Positions 20,635 through 30,087 of a stretch of 64,000 bases of DNA are shown piece by piece. The DNA is from Chaetoceros tenuissimus (Eukaryota > Bacillariophyta > Thalassiosirophyceae > Chaetocerotales > Chaetocerotaceae), in assembly GCA_021927905.1 (NCBI GenBank), contig BLLK01000020.1, positions 372,001-436,000 of the forward strand. The letters run 5' to 3'. The number at the start of each line of letters is the position of its first letter. Positions within the stretch are counted from its first letter, which is position 1. Below the pieces are notes generated by a model. The model saw only the letters and a list, made by a program, of their open reading frames with translations. It was not told where the DNA came from and ran no database searches. The translations under genes and the position numbers were made by a program.

Positions 20635-20906
20635 GTCACTCAGAAAAGAGGAATGATAAAGTTCAAGCGAGATTGAAGTGATACCTTCTCAAAATAATGA
20701 AGGGATTCTCAGTCTGGTAGTTTTTTTCATTATTTAAGATTTTTCCAAACAAAAGAGCCCTTCCGCTAATGATAAAAAAGTGCCTTATTCAATTCTTCTA
20801 CTTCTTCAAAATATTGTAGGTTTTCACAAAAAATACTGGGGTATTCTTTGCAAGAAGTTTCACTTCAAGCTCGCTTGAACTTCATCATTCCTCTTTTCTG
20901 AGTGAC
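20635..20906. repeat. ~272-bp element with ~50-bp terminal inverted repeats
   Basis: The left arm (about 20635-20685, beginning GTCACTCAGAAAAGAGGAAT) is the reverse complement of the right arm (about 20856-20906) with about five mismatches. About 170 bp lie between them. The outer match ends sharply at 20635 and 20906. I see no clear target-site duplication. It could be a MITE-like element or a hairpin RNA locus. Confidence 0.65.
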
Positions 20907-21250
20907 ACGGACAATTATCTCTGTTCTTGACTTCTCTTTTTGTACCTATTGCCCTTGCGGAAGTAACCATTTCTCATGTAATAGTTCAGGGCAGCCAGTT
21001 TCAATACTTACTTTAAAGATTTAACGGATCCAAATAATCAAAATAACAAAACAATCAATGCTCATACCACTACTAAATTGAAACGGGAGGATTGCGTAGG
21101 CTCTTGTAGTCTAACATGAAAAATTACGAAAAAGACGTCAGAGGAACAGTGCTATACTGTAACCTGTACATACATGTATAGGAAGGTCTGCATGGCTTTG
21201 ACCTTTTTGTGACTTGAAGAAGTGAGGAATGCGAGAAATCTCCTCACCGA

Positions 21251-21796
21251 AGATCTACGCGTGTGGAAAACTCGTCGGACGAGTTTTTTTCCGGGTCTTT
21301 GCAAGCGTTGTTGAAGCAAGTACACTACTAACGGATACAGCAAATCTCTATGCACAATTCATAAAAAAAATGTTGTAGAAATACAAAACTATGGGACATA
21401 TGTCTTCTTCTTGCATAAATATAAATATTTTGTATGGGATGAATATTGTTTTCATGGATTCTTCGACCACTAATGAAATCGTCCGAGTTTGAGATTTCTG
21501 GTATGTGCAAGTACGAGGAAAACACGTAGAAAATAGGCCAAAAATCAAGAAATATTGAATGGCTTAGTAGTGCAATAAACGTGCTACAGAGTCCGTTGAG
21601 CAGCCTAATATGATTTTCTAGAGTGTATACAAGACTTGGGCAACGGTAGTTTCAATGAAAATTATGTATGTTGAAGTCTAATTGGGGTTCATTTAGACTT
21701 GTATGAATTGAGTCTTTTCTGGATTTTGCGCGACGAAGCTACCAAAAACTTGTCGGACGAGTTTTCCACGCGGACGAGTTTTCCACGCGCGTAGAA
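21251..21796. repeat. Inverted-repeat pair built on a GGACGAGTTTTCCACGCG motif
   Basis: The sequence at 21251-21290 is, in reverse complement, nearly the same as 21745-21796: both read AAAACT(C/T)GTC(C/G)GACGAGTTTTCCAC(G/A)CGCGTAGA in outline. The right side carries an extra tandem 17-bp unit, at 21754-21770 and 21771-21787. The left side contains a perfect palindrome, AAAACTCGTCGGACGAGTTTT, read here as two arms of 10 bp around one base. About 450 bp separate the two sides. Confidence 0.6.
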
Positions 21797-22118
21797 GATA
21801 AACCCAATCGAAATCAGATCAAGAAGGAGGAAGAGTTTTTCTTGCGACACACCAGCGTCTTTATGAACGCAGATACAAGAAACAATCGCGCGCACAATTA
21901 ATTTCGACTGATAGATAATATCTAAATTTCATTCAAGAGACGAGAAATTCTAGATTCTTAGAATATTCTTCTTGCATGTGAAGGAGCAAGTTGTACATTG
22001 TTGGCAAAAGAAGAGTTGAACTTCTAAATTATTTCTGAAAAATAAGTCAGTGAAATATGTCTCATCCATGTATCTGTAGGTCTATTCATATGATTCGTTC
22101 GTACTTTATTTCAACATA

Positions 22119-23333
22119 TCACAAAACCAAACCAAAATTATTCACATCCCAACTAGAAGATGGCCATCCTAATTCTTTACTTGCTCGTTGATGCATCACT
22201 CGAGTCCAACTCACCCAAGCTCCAAAAGCCATTCTTTTATCATAGCTGGTTCCCCATGTTTTTATCAATTCTAATGCCTTCTCAGCAGATTTCAGTGCCA
22301 ATATATTATCATTTGCGTGCAAATATTTTTGAGCAAGCATGACATGTCCCTCAAAGAAATATGGATGAAGGGTCACAGCCATTTGCAATTTATCAATAAT
22401 GTCTTCATCACTTTGATGAGCTTCATTCGTGACAACATTCCAATATAATTCAATGGCAGCAATTTCTAATTCTCTAGATAAAATCTGAGTACAATTTCCA
22501 AACACTGGAGGTATCTTACGATCTAAATTTGAATCTTTTGGATTGTACGTGCTTGCAACCATACCAAGTTGAGAAACATAGCTCATCCAAATACCTGGAG
22601 AAGATCTCCCCGGCCAGATACTTTTACTTTGATGCTTGGAAATATTGTCTGTACCAGGGACTAGCATTGAATTGATCTTGTCTGATCCGCCAAACAAGAC
22701 ATCTTGCCATTCAAAGTATTGATCGGCTACATCTGCCATGGTGAACACTAGCAATATTCTCAAAATTTCTGGTGACAAGTATACAGTCTCATCTTCGTTT
22801 CTCAAATGAGGCACATGTAATCCTTGCATTGGTATAACTCCTTGCACCAGTAATGTCTCAACTACTACTTTCTGTCGATCCACAATGCAAAATAGATGTA
22901 CAATCTCTTCCGCTTCAGGTCCAATCAATTCCTTCATAATGTTTCTATCTTTGGACGGATCAAAGAGTGCTAAGTTGACATAGCTATTCGAATACGCGCT
23001 ATGAAATAAACCTACTCGAGCCACTACTTCACTCTCACCCCAAAAGCGAAGAATATTATGTACGCCTAATAGATGATCTAAAAACGTAGAATGTTTATGC
23101 CAACATCTATGTGCTCCTCTTTTCTTGAGTTCTTTTATACAGTTTGGAAGATAAGGATCTATAGTCTCGTATTCTTCAGCTAGTATCAATTCGAATATAT
23201 CATGAGATTGATTTCCGTCTTCTGGTGTACAACTTGTAGCTAGTATTTCAGAATCACATGTTTGAGATTCTTCATCTGACAAAGCTATGCAAATTAGCAA
23301 AGCCAAGAAAAGTACAATTGCTAATCTTTTCAT
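22119..23333 (-). CDS. Secreted HD-like (DUF6817-type) protein
   Basis: I chose the ATG at 23333 because upstream in-frame codons lack ATG. It gives 404 residues with a classical signal peptide (MKRLAIVLFLALLICIALS). The central region has 'FLDHLLGVHNILRFWG', 'GLFHSAYSNSYVNLALFD' and 'FTMADVADQYFEWQD'. These His/Asp positions resemble an HD-fold domain that I associate with the DUF6817 family in algae and plants. The C-terminal third has TPR-like 'FEGHVMLAQKYLHANDNILALKSAEKAL'-style helices. No reaction is known. It is divergent from the GH128 gene across a 538-bp spacer, which might mean shared control. Confidence 0.6.
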   Translation of the reverse strand: MKRLAIVLFLALLICIALSDEESQTCDSEILATSCTPEDGNQSHDIFELILAEEYETIDPYLPNCIKELKKRGAHRCWHKHSTFLDHLLGVHNILRFWGESEVVARVGLFHSAYSNSYVNLALFDPSKDRNIMKELIGPEAEEIVHLFCIVDRQKVVVETLLVQGVIPMQGLHVPHLRNEDETVYLSPEILRILLVFTMADVADQYFEWQDVLFGGSDKINSMLVPGTDNISKHQSKSIWPGRSSPGIWMSYVSQLGMVASTYNPKDSNLDRKIPPVFGNCTQILSRELEIAAIELYWNVVTNEAHQSDEDIIDKLQMAVTLHPYFFEGHVMLAQKYLHANDNILALKSAEKALELIKTWGTSYDKRMAFGAWVSWTRVMHQRASKELGWPSSSWDVNNFGLVL

Positions 23334-23871
23334 AGCTAGACTCAATGTAAGTCTAATTGACTGTGTAAAGGATTACTTGAACAAGCTATTAAGGTATTAT
23401 GTACACTATCATGAAGAATCTGCTGATGATGCACTCTTATCAGTTGCTTCGTTTTGCTCGTTGCTCGTTGCACGTCGATCGAAAGAAAAATGAGATAATA
23501 CCAACATGAGAAGGATTATTCTAACTTGAAGTTTGTTTTATGATCATACCTCCTGTCTATTTATTCTTTTTACCACCAATACTTTTATCAACCTCTTCAC
23601 TCACTCTTCATTTTTGTGAGAGGCAGTTAATTATTAATTGAAGAAAATGAAAGGTTGTCCTATCTTTTTTATAGAAATATAAGGAAAAGTTGTGTTGACA
23701 TCTTGACTCGTGTCAATCAATGAAATGAAGAGACATTAGCTGCCTATGACCTGCGTGATAGTCATCGTCATAATATATCTTCTCTGCATACTGCACAATG
23801 TATTGAGTTAAGTGCGAAATAGATAGTCTCGTCTATCTATTCTGTGCTGCTATTGTTATTTTAAGAATATC
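23334..23871. promoter_or_regulatory. Divergent spacer between two secreted-protein genes
   Basis: This 538-bp spacer separates the HD-like and GH128 genes. I see no coding frame of substance. A short symmetrical run, AGATAGTCTCGTCTATCT at about 23821-23838, precedes the GH128 ATG and could bind a dimeric factor. Confidence 0.35.
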
Positions 23872-25386
23872 ATGGTTATTGCTCTTACTACTATCGCTGT
23901 TATCCTATCCTCAAACTTCTACCTCTCTTCGGCAGTTGTCTCGACTCCTCGCAATCCGAAGAAAGGCCTGAGTTTTAGTGGAGCTCAATCTTGTGCTACT
24001 CTAGAATCTCACACCGATTCTAGCTGGTGGTATACTTGGGAATATCGCAATGGATTTTCAGGATCTCTCAAGAGCTTTTGTGCAGATGGTGATAATGCTG
24101 TTACCAACGCTCGTGCATCAGGCATGGAATTTGTTCCAATGTTTTGGGGTGCAACAAGCATCCCATCTCAGCCTTTTGCCCAGGCAACCCATGAAGAATT
24201 CGTTGCTGCTTCCAATCTTTTGACTTTTAACGAACCTGAACGAATGGATCAAGCAAATATGACACCTGCACAAGCGGCAGCGCTTTGGCCTCAAATTGAA
24301 GCTATTGCATTCACTTATGATTTGAAAATTGTCGGACCTTGCATGACTAAAGATGCATACAGTTGGTACAATGACTTTTTGGCAGTGTGTACTAATTGTC
24401 GCGTCGATTACACATGTATTCATACTTATTATCAGCCTATGCCATGCACCGGACCAGATTGGGAGTGTATAGGAACAACTGATCCTTCCAAATCCGAGAC
24501 TTTTTGGCTTGAGAATGTGTTGAATAATTGGTACAATAATTATGGAAAACCAATTTGGGTGACTGAATACGGTTGCTATCCATGGGATATTGCAAAGGAA
24601 GGGTGTGATGCTGCCAAGCATGAGGCAATTATGGAACAGCAAACAAGAGTCTTTGAAGCCGACGACAGGGTAGAGAGATATAATTGGTATTCCACTTATG
24701 CCTTTGATGATGGTTTTAGAGATGGAGCTCTGAACGTACCGAATTATGATGTAAAGCATGGAACTACATGTCTAAATAACCTATGGTTAGAGGGTATCTT
24801 TGAAAGCAGAGGCTGGGGAATTCATCAATATCATGAATGTGTTGCCTCAGCAGAAGCAAATACAAACTGTCATAAACCATTGCGTCTCTCATTTGATGAT
24901 GAATCTTGCTACTGTTCAACAGATGCATGCGATTTGCCCATAGTATCATATCCACAGATGCATCTGTATGTGGAAAGCTCTACTTTATCTAGAGATTCTT
25001 CTGCTTTGACTGTCATTGGACAACAATACGATTCCTTTGGTGGAAATCCTCCGGCTACTCCGGCACCATCCAAGTTGGCTTCATCTTCACCTTCTATAAG
25101 AGCAACTACCTCTCCATCTCAAGTTACTTCTCCGACTAAAGCACCTACTGTGACCCCGCCATTGAATTGTGGAGCAATTGACAATAGTAAAGTATGTAAT
25201 AATGAAACAGGTGGCTTGTGTACTTGGTCTGGAAAAAACAAAGTCTGCACGTCAACCAATCCAGCACCATCACCACATTCGACTCCAGCTCCAGCTCCGT
25301 CAGGAGGAGGTGGCTGCAGCTCTTATTCAGATGCAAAACCCTGCAAAAATGCAGGATGCGCATGGAGCAAAGGAATATGTGTTTAG
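23872..25386 (+). CDS. Secreted GH128-type glycoside hydrolase (probable endo-beta-1,3-glucanase) with Cys repeats
   Basis: The 504-residue precursor starts at the ATG at 23872 with a signal peptide cut near residue 21. The catalytic TIM-barrel of the Glyco_hydro_cc/GH128 family spans about 28-310. The acid/base motif 'TFNEPE' places Glu121 and the nucleophile motif 'WVTEYG' places Glu232; aromatic residues (SWWYTWEY) line the first strand. The family cleaves beta-1,3-glucan, which is relevant to chrysolaminarin or callose-like polymers. After it come a Ser/Pro/Thr linker (~385-430) and two short Cys modules, one ending 'CTWSGKNKVC' and one ending 'CAWSKGIC'. Extracellular action is inferred from the signal peptide. 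Confidence 0.85.
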   Translation: MVIALTTIAVILSSNFYLSSAVVSTPRNPKKGLSFSGAQSCATLESHTDSSWWYTWEYRNGFSGSLKSFCADGDNAVTNARASGMEFVPMFWGATSIPSQPFAQATHEEFVAASNLLTFNEPERMDQANMTPAQAAALWPQIEAIAFTYDLKIVGPCMTKDAYSWYNDFLAVCTNCRVDYTCIHTYYQPMPCTGPDWECIGTTDPSKSETFWLENVLNNWYNNYGKPIWVTEYGCYPWDIAKEGCDAAKHEAIMEQQTRVFEADDRVERYNWYSTYAFDDGFRDGALNVPNYDVKHGTTCLNNLWLEGIFESRGWGIHQYHECVASAEANTNCHKPLRLSFDDESCYCSTDACDLPIVSYPQMHLYVESSTLSRDSSALTVIGQQYDSFGGNPPATPAPSKLASSSPSIRATTSPSQVTSPTKAPTVTPPLNCGAIDNSKVCNNETGGLCTWSGKNKVCTSTNPAPSPHSTPAPAPSGGGGCSSYSDAKPCKNAGCAWSKGICV

Positions 25387-25627
25387 TGTCTTTGTCCATT
25401 TGAACAATTGAAATTTCAACGATCAAAAATAAGAAATAAAAAAGCTTATAAGGTATTTAGATAGCATCAGAGCATCATAGAATAGAAAAGAATCCGAGAA
25501 TTGTTTTGGGAGAGTTAAGGAGTTGACAAGCATTCAACGTACATGGTGGTAGCATCACGGAAATAGTAGGTGAAATGTGTTTGCAGACGCTTGTTGTTGT
25601 AGAGCAACAAACTCACATCATAAATGA

Positions 25628-26329
25628 ATGTGGATTGCCCGTTTGACTTTTCCAATGAATAATCAAGTAAGCGGAGCACATCGCTTCAAGTACTTTTCCA
25701 ATGCCTTCGCTTTGCCACATTCTCCTCCTTCGTCGATATTCTGTATCGAGAATGAAAAAGGAAAAGAACAAGATCAAGAATTGAATTCATGTCCTCAATC
25801 AAAGTTTCGAACCACAGCAGTTCAAACGAAACTAAAGCTTGTTGATCCAAGTATCAAAAAATGCAAGAAAAAACAGAAAGCAAATCCAAAAGAACCTTTG
25901 GGAGGAAATCATGTACGCAAAGAAAGAAAAATACCACCAGTATCAGAATTTCGCTCAATAGAGGAGTATAAAGCTTTTCTAATCCAATCGCAAATGGAAG
26001 ACATAAAGTGTCGAGAAGAAGAAATCAATAAAGACATTGAGCATCGACTTCAAGAAAAGAAGAAAGAGTTGGAAGAGCGCTATTCGAAGCAAGTTGTGAA
26101 AACCTTTGAAAAAATAGAGACAAGAGTAGTCCAAAAGCAAAAACAGAAATGCGAGGAACAAATAACCCAAAATAATAGCACTGATGACATGAAAGGGCAG
26201 GCAAAAGTAAAGTCTTGCGGAACTCTATTTCCCTCAAGACGTTATCCAACTCGCGAAAGGAGAGAAACAAGCAAACGAAAGATTGACGAACACAAGAATA
26301 GCTTAGAATATATAGAATCGATTATGTAA
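25628..26329 (+). CDS. Basic coiled-coil protein of unknown function
   Basis: The 233-residue frame starts at the ATG at 25628. Residues ~80-105 are very Lys-rich ('KKCKKKQKANPK'), ~108-190 form a Glu/Lys/Gln-rich coiled coil ('IEHRLQEKKKELEERYSKQ'), and the C-terminus has 'FPSRRYPTRERRETSKRK'. No catalytic motif or known family is recognised. Composition suggests a nuclear or cytoskeletal binding protein, but that is a guess. Its stop lies 20 bp from the stop of the convergent EF-hand gene, so the two transcripts must overlap at their 3' ends. Confidence 0.5.
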   Translation: MWIARLTFPMNNQVSGAHRFKYFSNAFALPHSPPSSIFCIENEKGKEQDQELNSCPQSKFRTTAVQTKLKLVDPSIKKCKKKQKANPKEPLGGNHVRKERKIPPVSEFRSIEEYKAFLIQSQMEDIKCREEEINKDIEHRLQEKKKELEERYSKQVVKTFEKIETRVVQKQKQKCEEQITQNNSTDDMKGQAKVKSCGTLFPSRRYPTRERRETSKRKIDEHKNSLEYIESIM

Positions 26330-26349
26330 GATTCGAATGTACTTTATTT

Positions 26350-26886
26350 CTATGCACTCGTGCTTGATGTCTTTGCTTTTGACTGTTTTGGCCTTGAAAG
26401 CAAGCGAAAATCTTCACTACCAATTTTCCCATCTCTATCGGAATCAGCTAATTCAATCAAAAGAATCAGTTCCTCGTCTGTCAAGTCTCCAAATTCTAAA
26501 TTGGTAAGTATCTTTCGAAGACGATCTTCTGATAGGAATGAATTAGTTCCTCCGGTAAGAATCGAGAAAGCCTCGTCAATTGGATCTTTTGTGATTGGAT
26601 TATCCTTCAAAAGAGTCTTGAGGTCATCTAATGTAAATGATTTCTTATCAAGAAACAAGCCGTCCACGTCTTTCTTTTGCAAAGGTTTGCAGAGAGTCGC
26701 AAAGCCTTTTTTGACATCCGTCACGTTTATTTTTACTTTGGGACTGTTTTCTTCAGCGCTGAATCTCTGAAAGAATTTGAAGGCAAGTTCGATTTCTTCT
26801 TCACTAACATGAACTCCTCCATTACCATTGCGTGGTATTATTGTTTTTACATCGATAATTGCATTTCTTTTTTTTGGACGTTCCAT
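26350..26886 (-). CDS. EF-hand calcium-binding protein
   Basis: The 178-residue protein starts at the ATG at 26884-26886. A C-terminal EF-hand loop, DSDRDGKIGSED (residues 148-159), has Asp at positions 1, 3 and 5, Gly at 6 and Ile at 8. Position 12 is Asp instead of the usual Glu, which may alter calcium/magnesium preference. Three earlier helix-loop-helix segments ('EEEIELAFKFFQRFS', 'KDVDGLFLDKKSFTLDDLK', 'IDEAFSILTGGTNSFLSED') look like EF-hands with degenerate loops, giving a calmodulin/centrin-like four-hand layout with one working site. Target and location are unknown. Confidence 0.78.
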   Translation of the reverse strand: MERPKKRNAIIDVKTIIPRNGNGGVHVSEEEIELAFKFFQRFSAEENSPKVKINVTDVKKGFATLCKPLQKKDVDGLFLDKKSFTLDDLKTLLKDNPITKDPIDEAFSILTGGTNSFLSEDRLRKILTNLEFGDLTDEELILLIELADSDRDGKIGSEDFRLLSRPKQSKAKTSSTSA

Positions 26887-27001
26887 TGGTAATTGCTTGA
26901 TTATTAGAAGTCAGAACGTTGTTGTGGAGCATTTTGACAGCGTTTGTTGCATCCCATTGAATCAGTGAGCGATGCCTAGGTTCATGGCAAATATTTCAAC
27001 T

Positions 27002-28885
27002 TTAGTTTAGCTTTTCCAATACTTCAAGTGCAGTTGTCTTCATCAACGCAATATTTGCAGCTACTGGAATGGTCGCAACATAATCTACATCTGCAAAGTA
27101 AATATCAAAGCCTAGATATTTACAAAACTCCAATCCTCCCTTTGCAGTGACGACATCATCAAACATTATATTTGCAAACTTTAGAAATCGAAACTTTGGT
27201 GTACATGGATTCTCCTCTACATTTTGTATATATTTCAAGACAAGTTCAATAGTTGCCTTTTCCAATCCAATATGTTTTGGATCAAAGACGGCCTTTTCTT
27301 CCAAACGTTTTTGTGCATTTGCAATCTTTGCTTTCAAAAGAGCAAGTTCCTTACTCAATGCAAGGATTGCTTGTCTACCGGCTTCATTCGGTGCCATTCC
27401 GTCCTTGACAAATGTAGCAAATAATTCCTTGACTCTATTAGCTTGTTCTTCTTTAGTCAACATTTTAGGAGGCTCTGACTTAGTCTCCTCATTTTCATTG
27501 TCTACATCCATGGCTTCTCCATCTGCCGAAATCTTTTCATCCTCGACAGAAAGCGAAGATGGAACGAGATGATATGTATCCCAGTCCATTTTCTTTTGAA
27601 AAGGATAGGAATCCTTGGTCAATAGATAGATTGGCTTATTGGGTTTGGTACAATATCCAATGACTTGCGACCACCGTTCATCATCACTTGTTTCTTGAAT
27701 GAATTTCATGAATATTTCCTTTTTCGTAGAAGGTGATGCATTCATTTGATCTACAAAAGACATGTTGTTTTCTGGTAATCTTGTATACACATTGGTGGGT
27801 ACAGTATCAACTTCTTTTCGTAAAGTCAATGTCGAACGATTTGCCATTTCTTGTTTCGTCAGTGCAATGGTGGATGTAGTCACAACTGAAACTACATCCT
27901 TTCCATCAGTAGCACTACTCCTACTACCCATGGCATTCAAATCACCCGCTTCCCCTCTTGCAAGTTTCCATTCCATATTTCCACTTTGTCTGCCTAGATT
28001 ATAATCATCATTCCATTCCATCATATTTTCCGTTGCATCCAAGAATTCCGTCTCATTTGCAATTCTCAAATCAAGTTCTTCCAACTGCTTCTCATTCAAC
28101 CCAGAAGAAAGTCTAAGTTCGTAATTAAATTGTGCAATCAACATGGCAGAATGCACCTCCCCACTGGGACAAACTTCTCTTCGCCTTTGTTGAAATTCTG
28201 GACTCGTAAATTGCCTCGTGTATCTTCTAGTCACGTCTGCAATATAAGTAGTCGTAAAGGCCAAGACACAATTCAATTTCTTGCCCCAACCCTTTTCATA
28301 CATACTTTCCGCATCAATCACTCCTTCACATGAATCACACATGATCCATCTCCCAAGTCTCGGAGAATAAACTTCGGTCCATACATGATCTGTAAAATCT
28401 AGAATATACCGAACTTGAAAGCCAAGAGCACGACAAGTAAATCCAAATAAATTGGCATATTCTCCACATCTGCCTTTCTTGGTCTTCATGAGAGTTTTGG
28501 GTGAATTGTATCTTGGAAAATTTGTAGTTTCTGCATTGCAATTCTTGCAATAATAAATTTCAACTCTGGACGCCTCTCCTTCGTGTTCTTCCTTCAATAA
28601 AGCAGGTCGTACATTACGACAAGTTGTATTTTCCGAGGAACATAATTCACAAGGAGGGTTATTGACCCACGTCATGGTAGATTGAAAATAAACTGTGAGA
28701 CGTTTTAATAGTAATTCATCTCCTTGATAGTTTTTATCAGATGGTTTGGCATATGAACTGTTGGGTGCTGTGAGTTCATCTATTGGAATTTGTTGACGAC
28801 ATTGGAGGAGGAGTGAAGGGTTTTCTTCCCATTTACGGACTGTAGAGAGTCCCGATCTGATTTTAGTTGTTAATTGATCATTCAT
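27002..28885 (-). CDS. PNG1: Peptide:N-glycanase (PNGase) with C-terminal PUB-like domain
   Basis: The ATG at 28885 gives 627 residues. This cytosolic enzyme removes N-glycans from misfolded glycoproteins during ER-associated degradation. The transglutaminase-like core shows the triad Cys140 (GRCGEYANLF), His167 (DHVWTEVYS) and Asp184 (MCDSCEG). Two CxxC pairs (Cys79/82 and Cys113/116) fit the structural zinc site. The C-terminal ~100 residues ('ATIELVLKYIQNVEENP', 'FRFLKFANIMFDDVV', 'ALEVLEKLN') resemble a PUB domain, which binds the p97/Cdc48 tail. In animal NGLY1 the PUB domain is N-terminal, so a C-terminal position is unusual. A ~200-residue linker lies between. Confidence 0.9.
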   Translation of the reverse strand: MNDQLTTKIRSGLSTVRKWEENPSLLLQCRQQIPIDELTAPNSSYAKPSDKNYQGDELLLKRLTVYFQSTMTWVNNPPCELCSSENTTCRNVRPALLKEEHEGEASRVEIYYCKNCNAETTNFPRYNSPKTLMKTKKGRCGEYANLFGFTCRALGFQVRYILDFTDHVWTEVYSPRLGRWIMCDSCEGVIDAESMYEKGWGKKLNCVLAFTTTYIADVTRRYTRQFTSPEFQQRRREVCPSGEVHSAMLIAQFNYELRLSSGLNEKQLEELDLRIANETEFLDATENMMEWNDDYNLGRQSGNMEWKLARGEAGDLNAMGSRSSATDGKDVVSVVTTSTIALTKQEMANRSTLTLRKEVDTVPTNVYTRLPENNMSFVDQMNASPSTKKEIFMKFIQETSDDERWSQVIGYCTKPNKPIYLLTKDSYPFQKKMDWDTYHLVPSSLSVEDEKISADGEAMDVDNENEETKSEPPKMLTKEEQANRVKELFATFVKDGMAPNEAGRQAILALSKELALLKAKIANAQKRLEEKAVFDPKHIGLEKATIELVLKYIQNVEENPCTPKFRFLKFANIMFDDVVTAKGGLEFCKYLGFDIYFADVDYVATIPVAANIALMKTTALEVLEKLN

Positions 28886-29298
28886 TTCTTTGGATGAATG
28901 AGTGGTTGAAGTAAAGAGACTGATTGAATGGAAAGTAGAATTATGCAATCAATGTATGCAATGAATGAATAGGAATAGACAAAAGAGACAAATATGAAAT
29001 AGAAAGAGATCTTTCATTTTTGTTCATGCGTAACATATCTTTTCAATGGCTAGTCATCTTTCATAAATGGCTCTTTAAAAAAGTTCTGGCGATATTTGAA
29101 CTAAATTGTTATCATTTACACAAGACTGTAACATATTTGGATCGGAGTTGTCCTTTTGAGCGATTATTTTATCATAAATTTAGCCAAACAGGCGATATCC
29201 TCTCTTAAATTGAAATTGCTTCTATATTTCATTTCTCATTAGGTTGACCATCAGTACCATAAGTACCATCATCATCTCACAATACATCTATACACATC
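28886..29298. promoter_or_regulatory. Divergent spacer between PNGase and Pro/His-rich genes
   Basis: These 413 bp separate divergent genes. No RNA gene or known element was recognised. CCATCAGTACCATAAGTACCATCATCATC lies just before the downstream ATG and is a short imperfect direct repeat of GTACCAT. Confidence 0.35.
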
Positions 29299-29964
29299 AT
29301 GACTACCACAGCTAGAAAAAGCTATCCTTCTCCACCTCCTCCTCATGCAATGCCGCATCCTAATATGCATCCGGCACACTTTAGTCCACCGCCTGCTGCT
29401 CAACCTCCTTCGAGAAATCATCATCATTGGAACTACCCTCATCCACCACATGCTCATCCTGCTGCATATGCACATCCAGCTTCATCGGCATATAATCCTC
29501 ATCACAATCCTCATCAGCAGTACCCACACCCGCATCCTCATTCGCCGCCACCAACAACACCACAAAAACACTTGACAGAAATGCAAATCATTCAAAGAGA
29601 CTTTCCAAACATTCATCGTCTCATGGAACATCAAACGAAAGCTCTTGATCTACAAACACAAGAAATGAATCGACTTGCTTTGGAATTACATAAAATACAA
29701 CAAAAACTCAATTCCTATAAAACAAAGGAGAAGGTACCTCCCGTCATTCTGGTTGGGAAATCATCTGATTCATCTTCGAGTAAAAGTGAAGTTTCCATCA
29801 ACAAACGGACTGTTTCCAGAGAAGAAAGTGTGAATGACGATGTTGCGAAAAGTATGCCTTGTAAAAAACGTTTCAAGAGAATGGAAAGGGATGCGAATAT
29901 TGATCATGTACTTCAAACTTTGCAAGCTGCTACTTGTAAAACCTTTGCATCGGAATGTGTGTAA
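29299..29964 (+). CDS. Pro/His-rich low-complexity protein with coiled coil
   Basis: The 221-residue frame starts at the ATG at 29299. The first ~90 residues are almost entirely Pro, His, Ala and Tyr with runs such as 'HPHPHSPPP', an intrinsically disordered, potentially metal-binding or phase-separating segment. Residues ~95-140 form a helix ('MEHQTKALDLQTQEMNRLAL') that is probably a coiled coil. The tail is Ser/Lys-rich with 'CKKRFKRMERD', a possible nuclear localisation signal. No family is recognised. A nuclear scaffolding role is inference only. Confidence 0.5.
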   Translation: MTTTARKSYPSPPPPHAMPHPNMHPAHFSPPPAAQPPSRNHHHWNYPHPPHAHPAAYAHPASSAYNPHHNPHQQYPHPHPHSPPPTTPQKHLTEMQIIQRDFPNIHRLMEHQTKALDLQTQEMNRLALELHKIQQKLNSYKTKEKVPPVILVGKSSDSSSSKSEVSINKRTVSREESVNDDVAKSMPCKKRFKRMERDANIDHVLQTLQAATCKTFASECV

Positions 29965-30087
29965 ACATGTGGAATATGAATATGAAATATTGTGCTACAT
30001 TTGTATATAGAATGAGGGAATCAATAATACAATCTAAACATTCAAAAATGATATTCATTATTTATATATAATATATATTCATAAATG

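Larger units (their letters stand above)
20350..22118. other. Gene-free region of about 1.8 kb
   Basis: No convincing coding frame was found between the TPR gene start and the 3' end of the next minus-strand gene. The frames present are short, lack domains and have non-gene-like composition. The region contains two inverted-repeat structures, listed separately. The first ~250 bp probably hold the TPR gene promoter. Confidence 0.5.

Noticed and set aside
24118-24759. Minus-strand open frame of 213 codons
   Set aside because: It is fully opposite the GH128 catalytic domain; shadow frame.
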